Of a stretch of DNA of 9,745 nt, positions 1-6,938 are shown one piece after another. Source of the DNA: an uncultured Prevotella sp. (GTDB lineage: Bacteria > Bacteroidota > Bacteroidia > Bacteroidales > Bacteroidaceae). The DNA is taken from positions 1 through 9,745 of the forward strand of contig CAMOQW010000066.1 of the NCBI GenBank assembly GCA_946623195.1. The letters are read 5' to 3'. A model generated the notes under the pieces. The model searched no databases and was not told the origin of the DNA. It saw only the letters and a program-made list of their open reading frames with translations. The stretch's first letter is position 1; the number at the start of each line of letters is the position of its first letter. The translations under genes were made by a program, and so were the position numbers.

Positions 1-2
1 AG

Positions 3-272
3 AACCGCCTGGAGCAGGAGCTCATCTACTATATTGAGAAGCTGGACATCAGCGAGGAGAAGCAGCGCCTGACCAACCACCTGAAGTATTTCCGTGAGAC
101 GATGGCCGACCAGCCCGGACAGGGCAAGAAGCTTGGCTTTATTGCCCAGGAGATGGGCCGCGAAATCAATACCACCGGTTCTAAGTCCAATCAGGCCGAG
201 ATGCAGAACATCGTGGTGATGATGAAGGATGAACTGGAGCAGATTAAGGAACAGGTTCTAAATGCACTGTAA
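3..272 (+). CDS. yicC: YicC/YloC family endoribonuclease, C-terminal part
   Basis: This is the last 89 residues of a YicC/YloC-family protein; the 5' part lies outside the window. The frame is open from base 3 and ends in TAA at 270-272. The translation carries the family's typical C-terminal pattern: a helical stretch ending in RLTNHLKYF, then GKKLGFIAQEMGREINTTGSKS, and then a closing helix with MKDELEQIKEQVLNAL. Family members are described as endoribonucleases, and the most conserved part (LGFIAQEMGREINT-GSK) is complete here. The gene sits 3 nt before gmk, a neighbour pair common in many bacteria, so the two are probably co-transcribed. The family call is firm. The RNA target in this organism cannot be told from the sequence. 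Confidence 0.9.
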   Translation, partial: NRLEQELIYYIEKLDISEEKQRLTNHLKYFRETMADQPGQGKKLGFIAQEMGREINTTGSKSNQAEMQNIVVMMKDELEQIKEQVLNAL

Positions 273-275
273 GCA

Positions 276-845
276 ATGGAAAAAGGCAAGCTTATCATCT
301 TCTCAGCCCCCAGCGGCACGGGGAAGTCGACCATCATCAGCTGGCTGATGCAGTTTCCTGAACTGCATCTGGCCTTTTCTGTCTCATGCACGTCGCGAGC
401 CCCTCGCGGCACAGAGCAGGACGGCGTAGAATACTTCTTCATCACCCCCGAGGAGTTTCGCGAGCGAATAGCGCGTGACGAGTTCGTAGAATACGAGGAA
501 GTCTACGAAGGGCGCTTCTACGGCACGCTGAAGTCGCAGGTGGAAAAGCAATTGGAGGCCGGCCAGAATGTGGTCTTCGATGTGGACGTAAACGGGGGTA
601 TGCGCATCAAGCAGTACTATGGCAGCCGGGCATTGAGCATCTTCATCCAGCCCCCGTCGGTGGCTGAGCTGCGTCGGCGGCTGGAGAGCCGGGCCACGGA
701 TGCCCCCGAGGTTATCGACCAGCGCATAGCACGGGCCGAATATGAAATCTCGCAGGCGGGGAACTTTGACTGTACGGTTGTCAACGACCAACTGGAGAAG
801 GCTGAGGAGGACACGCTGCGGATCATCAAACAGTTCGTTGGATGA
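276..845 (+). CDS. gmk: Guanylate kinase
   Basis: Guanylate kinase phosphorylates GMP to GDP with ATP in the cytoplasm, in purine nucleotide supply. At 189 residues it has the usual family length. The P-loop APSGTGKS is at residues 11-18. The GMP-binding region follows, with SCTSRAPR (37-44), EY at 52-53 and the YGT motif at 82-84. The FDVDVNGG stretch (101-108) corresponds to the conserved D-D-QG segment after the GMP domain, and the LID arginines lie in ELRRRLESR (131-139). ATG 276 is 3 nt after the yicC stop, and the protein begins directly with the beta strand before the P-loop, as expected. Its stop overlaps the nadD start (ATGA at 842-845), so translation is probably coupled. Nothing appears missing or unusual. 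Confidence 0.97.
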   Translation: MEKGKLIIFSAPSGTGKSTIISWLMQFPELHLAFSVSCTSRAPRGTEQDGVEYFFITPEEFRERIARDEFVEYEEVYEGRFYGTLKSQVEKQLEAGQNVVFDVDVNGGMRIKQYYGSRALSIFIQPPSVAELRRRLESRATDAPEVIDQRIARAEYEISQAGNFDCTVVNDQLEKAEEDTLRIIKQFVG

Positions 846-1381
846 TTAGGACGGGAATCTTCGGCGGGTCGTTCAACCCCATCCACGTGGGCCACATCGC
901 GCTGGCCAAGGCGGTGCTGCAGCAATGCCCCTTGGACGAGGTGTGGCTGATGGTGTCGCCGCAGAATCCGCTGAAGCAAGAAGCCGACTTACTGGCTGAC
1001 GAGCTGCGGCTGCAGCTGTCGCAAAAAGCCCTGGAGGGTGTCGGTGGTGTCCGGGCCGTTGACTATGAGTTCCGCTTGCCCCGTCCGTCGTACACCTGGA
1101 ACACGTTGCAGCACTTGAGTCAGGACTATCCGGACCGTCAGTTCGTCTTGTTGATTGGCGGCGACAACTGGGCCCACTTCGACCGTTGGCGCCACTGGAA
1201 GGATATCCTGCGGAATTACGATGTCATCGTCTATCCCCGTGACAACTATCCGGGTACTATCAATATGCCGTTGCTTGATGTCTCAAGCACGGAAATCCGC
1301 CGGCGCGTCAGACGAGGCGAGAGCATAGCGGGAATGGTGCCCGAGAGCATCATCCCCGATGTGATGAGGTATTATCAATAA
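842..1381 (+). CDS. nadD: Nicotinate-nucleotide adenylyltransferase
   Basis: NadD transfers AMP from ATP to nicotinate mononucleotide, giving deamido-NAD in NAD biosynthesis. The 179-residue protein has the nucleotidyltransferase signature GIFGGSFNPIHVGH at residues 5-18, with the two active-site histidines H15 and H18. Further family landmarks are PSYTWNTL (82-89), GGDNW (106-110), and the C-terminal ATP-phosphate motif SSTEIRRR (148-155). The start is fixed by the 4-nt overlap with the gmk stop and by the signature beginning at residue 5. The gene ends 13 nt before the cytidylyltransferase fusion gene. It is therefore the last clearly housekeeping gene before the glycan-decoration genes on the same strand. 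Confidence 0.96.
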   Translation: MIRTGIFGGSFNPIHVGHIALAKAVLQQCPLDEVWLMVSPQNPLKQEADLLADELRLQLSQKALEGVGGVRAVDYEFRLPRPSYTWNTLQHLSQDYPDRQFVLLIGGDNWAHFDRWRHWKDILRNYDVIVYPRDNYPGTINMPLLDVSSTEIRRRVRRGESIAGMVPESIIPDVMRYYQ

Positions 1382-1394
1382 TAATTAGGAAGAT

Positions 1395-3209
1395 ATGCAG
1401 GCAATCATTCTGGCGGCTGGCATGGGCCGCAGACTTGGAGAGAAAACACGCGACAATACCAAGTGTATGGTGGAGGTCAACGGCGTCAAGTTGATAGACC
1501 GCCTATTAGGACAGCTGTCGGAACTTTCACTCCGCAGGGTCATCATCGTGGTGGGCTATCAGGGGCAGAAGCTGATAGACTACATCGGGCATCGCTACGA
1601 TGGCCGTCTTGTCATAGAATATACCGAGAACCCCGTCTACGACCGTACCAACAACATCTATTCGCTGTCGCTGGTGAAAGACAAGATGCAGGAAGACGAC
1701 ACCTTATTAATAGAGAGCGACCTCATTTTCAGCGACCGGCTGTTCCCGATGATAGTGGAAAACCCGTACCCCAACCTGGCGCTGGTGGCCAAGTATGAGA
1801 CTTGGATGGACGGTACGATGGTGCGCATAGACCAGGAGCAAAACATCGTCAACTTCGTGCCGAAGCAGGCTTTCAAGTATGAAGATGTTGACCAGTATTA
1901 CAAAACGGTAAACATCTACAAATTCTCCCGCGAGTTTAGCGAACAGAAGTATGTTCCTTTCCTGGAGGCCTATTGTCATGCCTTGGGCAACAATGAATAC
2001 TACGAACAGGTGTTGCGCGTCATCACGCTGCTCGACAATGCCGACCTGAAAGCACTTCCTATAGGCGACGAGAAATGGTATGAGATTGACGACATCCAAG
2101 ACCTGGATATTGCCGAGACCGTGTTTGCCGAAGGCGACGAGATGCTGCGCCGCTTCAACTACCGTTATGGCGGCCACTGGCGTTTCCCCAAGATGCTGGA
2201 CTACTGTTATCTGGTGAACCCCTATTTCCCCACTCCCCGCATGAAGGACGAGTTGCGCAGCAGCTTCGATACCCTGCTGACGGAGTACCCCTCGGGCATG
2301 TTCGTCAACTCGCTGTTGGCCGCTAAATATTTCGGTATCCGTCAGGAGTACACCGTGGTGGGCAATGGTGCTGCAGAGCTTATCAAGAGTCTGATGGAGC
2401 AGACTACGGGCAAGATAGGCGTGGTCTATCCAACCTTCGAGGAATATCCTCACCGGCTCAAGAAAGAGCAGATTGTGTCGTTTCAGCCTGCGGGCCAGAT
2501 GCTACGCTATACGGAGGATGACCTCATCAGCTTCTTTACGGATAAGAACATAGAGACCCTCCTGCTCATCAACCCCGACAACCCTTCCGGCAATTTCATC
2601 GGCATGGAGGGGCTGCAGCGGCTGCTGGACTGGAGTCGGGAACAGCACGTCAGGCTGATAGTCGACGAATCGTTTGTAGACTTCAGCGACGATTTCGAAC
2701 ATAACACCCTGCTCCGCAACGACACGCTGGCTGCCAATCCGCAACTGGTTGTCATGAAGAGCATCTCCAAATCGTATGGTGTGCCGGGCTTGCGCTTGGG
2801 TGTGATGGCCAGCGCCGATGCCGACCTTATCGCTTTCGTCAAAAGAGACATCTCCATCTGGAACATCAACTCGTTTGCCGAATTCTATATGCAGATTTTC
2901 GGGAAATACGAGAAAGACTATCGGGCTGCCTGCCACCGCTTCATCCGTGAGCGTAACCGCTTCGGACAGCTGCTGCAGCAGATTCCCTATCTGAAGGTGC
3001 TGCCTACGCAGGCCAACTATTTCTGCATTCAGCTGACTGACAAATACACGTCGGCAGAGCTGACCAAGTTACTGCTGGCACGCTATAACATGATGATCAA
3101 AGACTGCGACACGAAAAACGGACTGAAGGGACAGAACTTCATCCGTGTCTCCGTACGCAGCACAGAAGATAACAACCAATTTATTCAAGCCTTGAAGGAG
3201 CTGGCATGA
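1395..3209 (+). CDS. LicC-like cytidylyltransferase fused to CobD/HisC-like PLP enzyme
   Basis: This 604-residue protein has two enzyme domains. Residues 1 to about 245 are a sugar-phosphate/choline-phosphate nucleotidyltransferase of the LicC type: LAAGMGRRLG (6-15), TKCMVEVNG (22-30, K23), and a metal-binding D109 in IESDLIF. Residues about 265-604 are a fold-type I PLP enzyme: GNGAAELI (323-330), NPDNPSGN (393-400), DESFVDF (424-430), PLP lysine K459 in SISKSYG, phosphate-binding R467 in PGLRLG, and R584 in the C-terminal substrate loop. DESF-DF and PGLRLG resemble the threonine-phosphate decarboxylase CobD more than HisC, which usually has Tyr after DEA. Inferred role: the PLP domain makes a phosphorylated amino alcohol, and the N-terminal domain couples it to CMP. 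Transamination rather than decarboxylation remains possible. The stop overlaps the next start (ATGA, 3206-3209). Confidence 0.88.
   Translation: MQAIILAAGMGRRLGEKTRDNTKCMVEVNGVKLIDRLLGQLSELSLRRVIIVVGYQGQKLIDYIGHRYDGRLVIEYTENPVYDRTNNIYSLSLVKDKMQEDDTLLIESDLIFSDRLFPMIVENPYPNLALVAKYETWMDGTMVRIDQEQNIVNFVPKQAFKYEDVDQYYKTVNIYKFSREFSEQKYVPFLEAYCHALGNNEYYEQVLRVITLLDNADLKALPIGDEKWYEIDDIQDLDIAETVFAEGDEMLRRFNYRYGGHWRFPKMLDYCYLVNPYFPTPRMKDELRSSFDTLLTEYPSGMFVNSLLAAKYFGIRQEYTVVGNGAAELIKSLMEQTTGKIGVVYPTFEEYPHRLKKEQIVSFQPAGQMLRYTEDDLISFFTDKNIETLLLINPDNPSGNFIGMEGLQRLLDWSREQHVRLIVDESFVDFSDDFEHNTLLRNDTLAANPQLVVMKSISKSYGVPGLRLGVMASADADLIAFVKRDISIWNINSFAEFYMQIFGKYEKDYRAACHRFIRERNRFGQLLQQIPYLKVLPTQANYFCIQLTDKYTSAELTKLLLARYNMMIKDCDTKNGLKGQNFIRVSVRSTEDNNQFIQALKELA
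3195..3200 (+). promoter_or_regulatory. Shine-Dalgarno-like AAGGAG before the opine dehydrogenase-LicD gene
   Basis: AAGGAG lies 5 nt upstream of ATG 3206, inside the last codons of the upstream gene. With the ATGA overlap it marks 3206 as the start and suggests translational reinitiation or coupling. Such purine-rich sites are often absent in Bacteroidales, and the bases also encode Lys-Glu, so chance is possible. Confidence 0.4.
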
Positions 3210-4993
3210 AGAAACAAAACATCTGCATCTGTGGCGGCGGCAATCTGGGCCACGTGGTGACGGGATTCCTGGCTGCCCGCAACGACTGTGAGGTAAGCCT
3301 GCTGACGCGCCATCCTGAGCGTTGGCAGCACACTTTGGCCATCAGCACCCCCGACGGCACGGTGCTGGAAGGTACGGTCGGCAGGATATCCGGCAGTCCG
3401 GCCGATGTCATACCTTCGGCAGACATCGTGATAGTCTGTCTGCCGGGCTTCTCCATCCGCGAGGAGCTGCAGCACATCAGACCCTTCCTGAAGGCGGGCG
3501 CGGCTGTGGGAAGCATCGTCAGCAGCACCGGCTTCTTCTTCGACGCCTTTGATGTGTTGCCCGCGACGACGACCCTCTTCGGTTTCCAACGCGTTCCCTT
3601 CATCGCACGTACTACCGAATACGGACATGCTGCCGACTTGCTGGGCTACAAACCGGCTCTGAAGGTGGCCATTGAGCAGACTGCCGACAAGGAGACGCTA
3701 CGCTCAGCGATAGAACAACTCTTTGGAGTGCCTACAGAACTGATGCAGAGCTACTATGAGGTCAGCCTGACCAATAGCAACCCCTTGCTGCATCCCTCGC
3801 GACTTTATGCCCAATGGAAAGACTGGCACGAGGGGGTGGTCTATCCTGCACGGAGCCTGTTCTACGAGCAATGGAATGACGAGGCTTCACAGCTGCTGAT
3901 AGACATGGACCGCGAGTTCAACGCCCTGCTGGACGTGCTGCCCGTCAGGAAAGGCAGCATACCCACCATCCTGGACTATTACGAGAGTACTGATGCCGCC
4001 TCGCTGACCCGAAAGCTGCAGTCCATAGAGGCCTTCAAAGGCATACCGTCGCCCATGAAGGAGGTTGACGGCGGCTACGTGCCCGATTTCTCCAGCCGCT
4101 ATTTTTCCGAGGACTTTCCTTTCGGACTGCGCATTATCCAGCAGCAAGCCCGTCGCCACCACGTCAGCACGCCCGTCATTGACCGGGTGATGAACTGGGG
4201 GCTGCGTATGATCTACAACCCCGACGGCTCTCAGCTGCGCCGCCAGCAGTTGCGTATGCTTGACATCCTCAAGGAGGTGGACGCCATCTGCAAGCGCCAC
4301 GACATACCCTATTGGCTCAGCAGCGGCACGCTGATAGGTGCCCTGCGCCACGACGGTTTCATTCCCTGGGACGACGACCTGGACATCGAGATGATGCGGA
4401 AGGATTATGTGCGGCTGCTCAGCGTGCTGAAGCAGGAACTGCCCGACTGGCTGGCCCTGCAGGATGACGATACCGACCCCGGCTACTTCTTCTGTTATGC
4501 CAAGGTGCGCGACCGCCGGTCATGTCTGAACGAGGGCAACAACTACGACCGCCAATGGAAGGAGAAGGGTATCTATATCGACATCTTCCCGATGGAGCGC
4601 CATCCGATATGGCTGCACAAGCTGACAGAGAAAACCATCGGCCACATGTATAAGGTCTGGCGAACCAGTACGGACGATGCGAAGGCCATTCGCAGCGTGC
4701 GGCGCATCTTCAACATCAACACCCGCGTGCTCTTCCCCCTGCTGCGTGCTTTCTGCCGGTTGCTGCCCGGCAAGACCATCACCAGCGGCATGGGCATTCC
4801 CTACCACAACCCACGCTATGCGGCAGAAATATTCCCGCTGACCACCCACGTGTTCGAAGACCGCCAGTTTCCCGTTCCCGGCCATGCCGACCTGCTGCTG
4901 CGCCGTCTGTATGGCGACTATATGCAGCTGCCCGACCTGACGAAGCTGGCACCCCACGTGGCACATCTTGAATTCTATGACCAAAACCAGTAG
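3206..4993 (+). CDS. Opine dehydrogenase-like domain fused to LicD phosphotransferase
   Basis: This 595-residue protein has two parts. Residues 1 to about 135 form a Rossmann fold with GGGNLGH (10-16). Basic residues after the second strand (TRHPER, 34-39) suggest NADP(H). Residues about 180-335 match the octopine/nopaline dehydrogenase catalytic domain: SNPLLH (191-196) with H196, then SRYFSEDFPFGL (297-308) with R298 and D303. The Arg-to-Asp spacing of five is the same as in known opine dehydrogenases, so the domain looks catalytically complete. Opine dehydrogenases reductively join an amine to a 2-oxo acid. Residues about 341-595 are LicD: SSGTLIGALRHDGFIPWDDD (372-391) followed by LDI, the motif of phosphocholine-type transferases. 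LicD proteins transfer a phospho-substituent from a CDP carrier to a glycan. The pairing with the upstream cytidylyltransferase fits this. The identity of the substituent is inferred. Confidence 0.88.
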   Translation: MKKQNICICGGGNLGHVVTGFLAARNDCEVSLLTRHPERWQHTLAISTPDGTVLEGTVGRISGSPADVIPSADIVIVCLPGFSIREELQHIRPFLKAGAAVGSIVSSTGFFFDAFDVLPATTTLFGFQRVPFIARTTEYGHAADLLGYKPALKVAIEQTADKETLRSAIEQLFGVPTELMQSYYEVSLTNSNPLLHPSRLYAQWKDWHEGVVYPARSLFYEQWNDEASQLLIDMDREFNALLDVLPVRKGSIPTILDYYESTDAASLTRKLQSIEAFKGIPSPMKEVDGGYVPDFSSRYFSEDFPFGLRIIQQQARRHHVSTPVIDRVMNWGLRMIYNPDGSQLRRQQLRMLDILKEVDAICKRHDIPYWLSSGTLIGALRHDGFIPWDDDLDIEMMRKDYVRLLSVLKQELPDWLALQDDDTDPGYFFCYAKVRDRRSCLNEGNNYDRQWKEKGIYIDIFPMERHPIWLHKLTEKTIGHMYKVWRTSTDDAKAIRSVRRIFNINTRVLFPLLRAFCRLLPGKTITSGMGIPYHNPRYAAEIFPLTTHVFEDRQFPVPGHADLLLRRLYGDYMQLPDLTKLAPHVAHLEFYDQNQ

Positions 4994-4999
4994 TGTGAC

Positions 5000-6031
5000 A
5001 TGAAACATCCTGCAAACGTAGACGTGGCGGTACTGCTGCTGTTTTTCAACCGTCCAGAGTCCTTGAGCCAAGTGTTTGCCGAAATCAAGAAGGCACGCCC
5101 CTCCAGGCTCTTCCTCTATCAGGACGGACCCCGTGGCGAGCGCGACCTGGCGGGCATAGAGGCCTGCCGACAGGTGGTCAGCGACGAGCAGATAGACTGG
5201 GAGTGCGACGTCCGCCGCAACTATCAGACGGAGAATGCCGGCTGCGACCCTTCGAACTTCAACGCCCAGAAGTGGGCTTTCTCGCTGAGCGACAAGTGTG
5301 TGGTGTTCGAAGACGACAGCATCCCGTCGGTGACGTTCATCCGTTTCTGCAAGGAGATGCTCGACCGCTACGAGCACGACGAGCGCATCGTGATGATAGC
5401 GGGCTTCAACACAGACGAGGTGACCCCCGGCGTGCCCTACGACTACTTCTTCACCACCGTGTTCTCCATCTGGGGCTGGGCGTCGTGGCGTCGCGTCGTC
5501 GACCAATGGGACGAGCACTATACCTTTCTTGACGACGAATACAATATGCACCAGCTGGAGGCCCTGACTGCCGAGCGCCGCTACCGCACCACCATGTTGC
5601 GCATGACCCGCGACCACCGGGCCTTGGGCAAGGCTTACTACGAGAGCATCTTCTGGCCGTGCATGATGTTCAACCACGGACTGGCCATCATGCCTACCCG
5701 CAATATGATCAATAACCTGGGCAACATGGCGGGCGGCGACTCCACCCACTATGCCGGTTCGCTGCGCACCATGCCGCGCCGTCTGCGCCGTCTGTTTACG
5801 ATGCCGCGCTATGAACTGGACTTCCCGCTGAAGCATCCACGCTATGTCATCGAGAACGTAGACTATCTGCACAGCAACTACCGGGTGAATGCCTACGGCC
5901 ATCCTTGGCGTAAGATAGGCTATTCGCTGGAGGAACTGTGGCTGAACGTGCGCTACGGCAACTTCGCCTTCATCTGGAAGTCGGTGAAGAACCGCGTGGT
6001 GAAGCTGCTGGGCATGAAGAAATATCGATAG
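5000..6031 (+). CDS. GT-A glycosyltransferase, HlpA-like
   Basis: This 343-residue protein is a predicted glycosyltransferase. It opens with a beta strand and loop typical of nucleotide-sugar binding (VAVLLLFFNRPESL, 9-22). A second strand ends in LFLYQDGPRGE (37-47). QTENAGCDPSNF (76-87) precedes a metal-binding acidic motif, CVVFEDDSIPS (100-110), where E104-D105-D106 take the DxD role. IWGWASWRR (157-165) is typical of proteins annotated as HlpA-like or GNT-I-like transferases in Bacteroidetes. There is no signal peptide or strong membrane segment, so it should act at the cytoplasmic face. It begins 6 nt after the LicD gene and may build the acceptor sugar that LicD decorates. Donor and linkage cannot be read. 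Its stop is 3 nt from the end of the convergent GT2 gene. Confidence 0.8.
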   Translation: MKHPANVDVAVLLLFFNRPESLSQVFAEIKKARPSRLFLYQDGPRGERDLAGIEACRQVVSDEQIDWECDVRRNYQTENAGCDPSNFNAQKWAFSLSDKCVVFEDDSIPSVTFIRFCKEMLDRYEHDERIVMIAGFNTDEVTPGVPYDYFFTTVFSIWGWASWRRVVDQWDEHYTFLDDEYNMHQLEALTAERRYRTTMLRMTRDHRALGKAYYESIFWPCMMFNHGLAIMPTRNMINNLGNMAGGDSTHYAGSLRTMPRRLRRLFTMPRYELDFPLKHPRYVIENVDYLHSNYRVNAYGHPWRKIGYSLEELWLNVRYGNFAFIWKSVKNRVVKLLGMKKYR

Positions 6032-6034
6032 CCG

Positions 6035-6877
6035 TCAGGCGTTGCTTTCCCTGACCCGTTGGCGAATGCGGTCACGCTCGTCGGCATACAGCTGATAGAG
6101 CAGACGCCCGTTGCGCTCGCTCTGTTCCTGGGTGAAGGCATTGTTCCACAACCGCATGCCGCCGGCTGTCAGCGAACGGAATCCGGCGTCGTACCACCCC
6201 ACCTGCAGGCCGCAGAGCCATGCGCGGGCACACAGCTCATAGTCGTCGAACTGGAACGGGGCGAAGCGGAAGTCGATGTGGTGCAGGTGCTGCATGAACA
6301 GCTGGCGGTTGATCCACATCGGGGCACGGTTGACGGAGGTGACAAAACAGAAGTCGCCCGTGGCCTGCGAGGCTCCGCCGTGGGCCCGCTTCCGGTCGTC
6401 TTCGAAGGTGATGTCCAGTCCGCCCTTTCCACCGAGGATGACCATCTTCGGATGCTGCTCAAACAGTCGTACGGCCTGCTCCACCCATCCCGTGCCGTCG
6501 AAGTCGTCGTCGTCCTGCATCAGGGCAATGTAGCGGCCGTTGGCCAGTCGGATGGCCTTGTCGTAGGTGACATTCTCAAACAGGTCGTTGGCACGCAGCA
6601 GAAACTCGTTGGCACCCGTCAGGGCTGCTGCCAGACGGCGGGTGTGCTCTTCCTTCGAACCGTCGTCGATGACGATAATCTCGGCATCCACATACTGCCG
6701 CAGCTTGGGCAGCACGTGACACACCTGCAGACTCTTGTCGTGCGACTGGAGGACGAACGTGACTGTCGGCTCCTTTCTGTATCCCTTGGCCACCCACGAA
6801 TCGTGGCTCTTCTTTTGCTGGGCTGTGCCCGTGCGCTTCTGCAGGGCCAGTTTGATTTTCTCTATGAGCAGTTTCAT
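6035..6877 (-). CDS. Family 2 glycosyltransferase
   Basis: This is a GT2-type (GT-A fold) glycosyltransferase of 280 residues, counted from the ATG at 6877. VTFVLQSHDK (39-48) is the first strand, VIDDGS (69-74) the UDP-sugar-binding motif, and ALMQDDDDF (118-126) the metal-binding acidic cluster. FDDYELCARAWL (210-221) is in the position of the catalytic-base ED motif. The N terminus (residues 1-15) is a basic amphipathic helix that could touch the membrane. A longer frame starts at 6925, but the promoter at 6895-6926 lies inside those 16 extra codons, so 6877 is preferred. It sits 61 nt after the flippase gene on the same strand with its own promoter. Donor and acceptor are unknown. The gene probably works on the same surface glycan as its neighbours. 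Confidence 0.85.
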   Translation of the reverse strand: MKLLIEKIKLALQKRTGTAQQKKSHDSWVAKGYRKEPTVTFVLQSHDKSLQVCHVLPKLRQYVDAEIIVIDDGSKEEHTRRLAAALTGANEFLLRANDLFENVTYDKAIRLANGRYIALMQDDDDFDGTGWVEQAVRLFEQHPKMVILGGKGGLDITFEDDRKRAHGGASQATGDFCFVTSVNRAPMWINRQLFMQHLHHIDFRFAPFQFDDYELCARAWLCGLQVGWYDAGFRSLTAGGMRLWNNAFTQEQSERNGRLLYQLYADERDRIRQRVRESNA

Positions 6878-6894
6878 CTTTTTCTTAATTTTCT

Positions 6895-6926
6895 GCAAAA
6901 ATACACATAAAAGTGCTAATATCAAA
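6895..6926 (-). promoter_or_regulatory. Bacteroidetes-type promoter of the GT2 gene
   Basis: On the minus strand, TTTG (6923-6926) is followed after 19 nt by TATTTTTGC (6895-6903). This matches the Bacteroides -33/-7 consensus (TTTG, about 19-21 nt, TAnnTTTG) in both boxes and in spacing. Transcription should start near 6892, leaving a leader of about 15 nt before ATG 6877. Confidence 0.75.
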
Positions 6927-6938
6927 ATTATTCTTAGT

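Noticed and set aside
1707..2453. 248-codon minus-strand frame inside the cytidylyltransferase fusion gene
   Set aside because: It is wholly antisense to conserved coding sequence, with no promoter or recognisable motif.
1395..3209. Reading the PLP domain as histidinol-phosphate aminotransferase of histidine biosynthesis
   Set aside because: No other his gene is present, the domain is fused to a LicC-like enzyme, and DESF-DF with PGLRLG is closer to CobD.
1395..4993. Aminoethylphosphonate (phosphonate) pathway
   Set aside because: No phosphoenolpyruvate mutase or phosphonopyruvate decarboxylase is present, and the PLP domain is HisC/CobD-like rather than the class V type used for aminoethylphosphonate.
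4520..5902. 460-codon open frame on the minus strand, spanning the LicD/glycosyltransferase boundary
   Set aside because: It is antisense to two well-supported genes and its translation is rich in His, Val, Ala and Gln without any domain pattern. In GC-rich coding DNA, long antisense frames arise from codon bias.
6059..6910. 283-codon plus-strand frame opposite the GT2 gene
   Set aside because: The minus-strand frame holds clear GT2 motifs and its own promoter. The plus-strand translation shows no recognisable motif.
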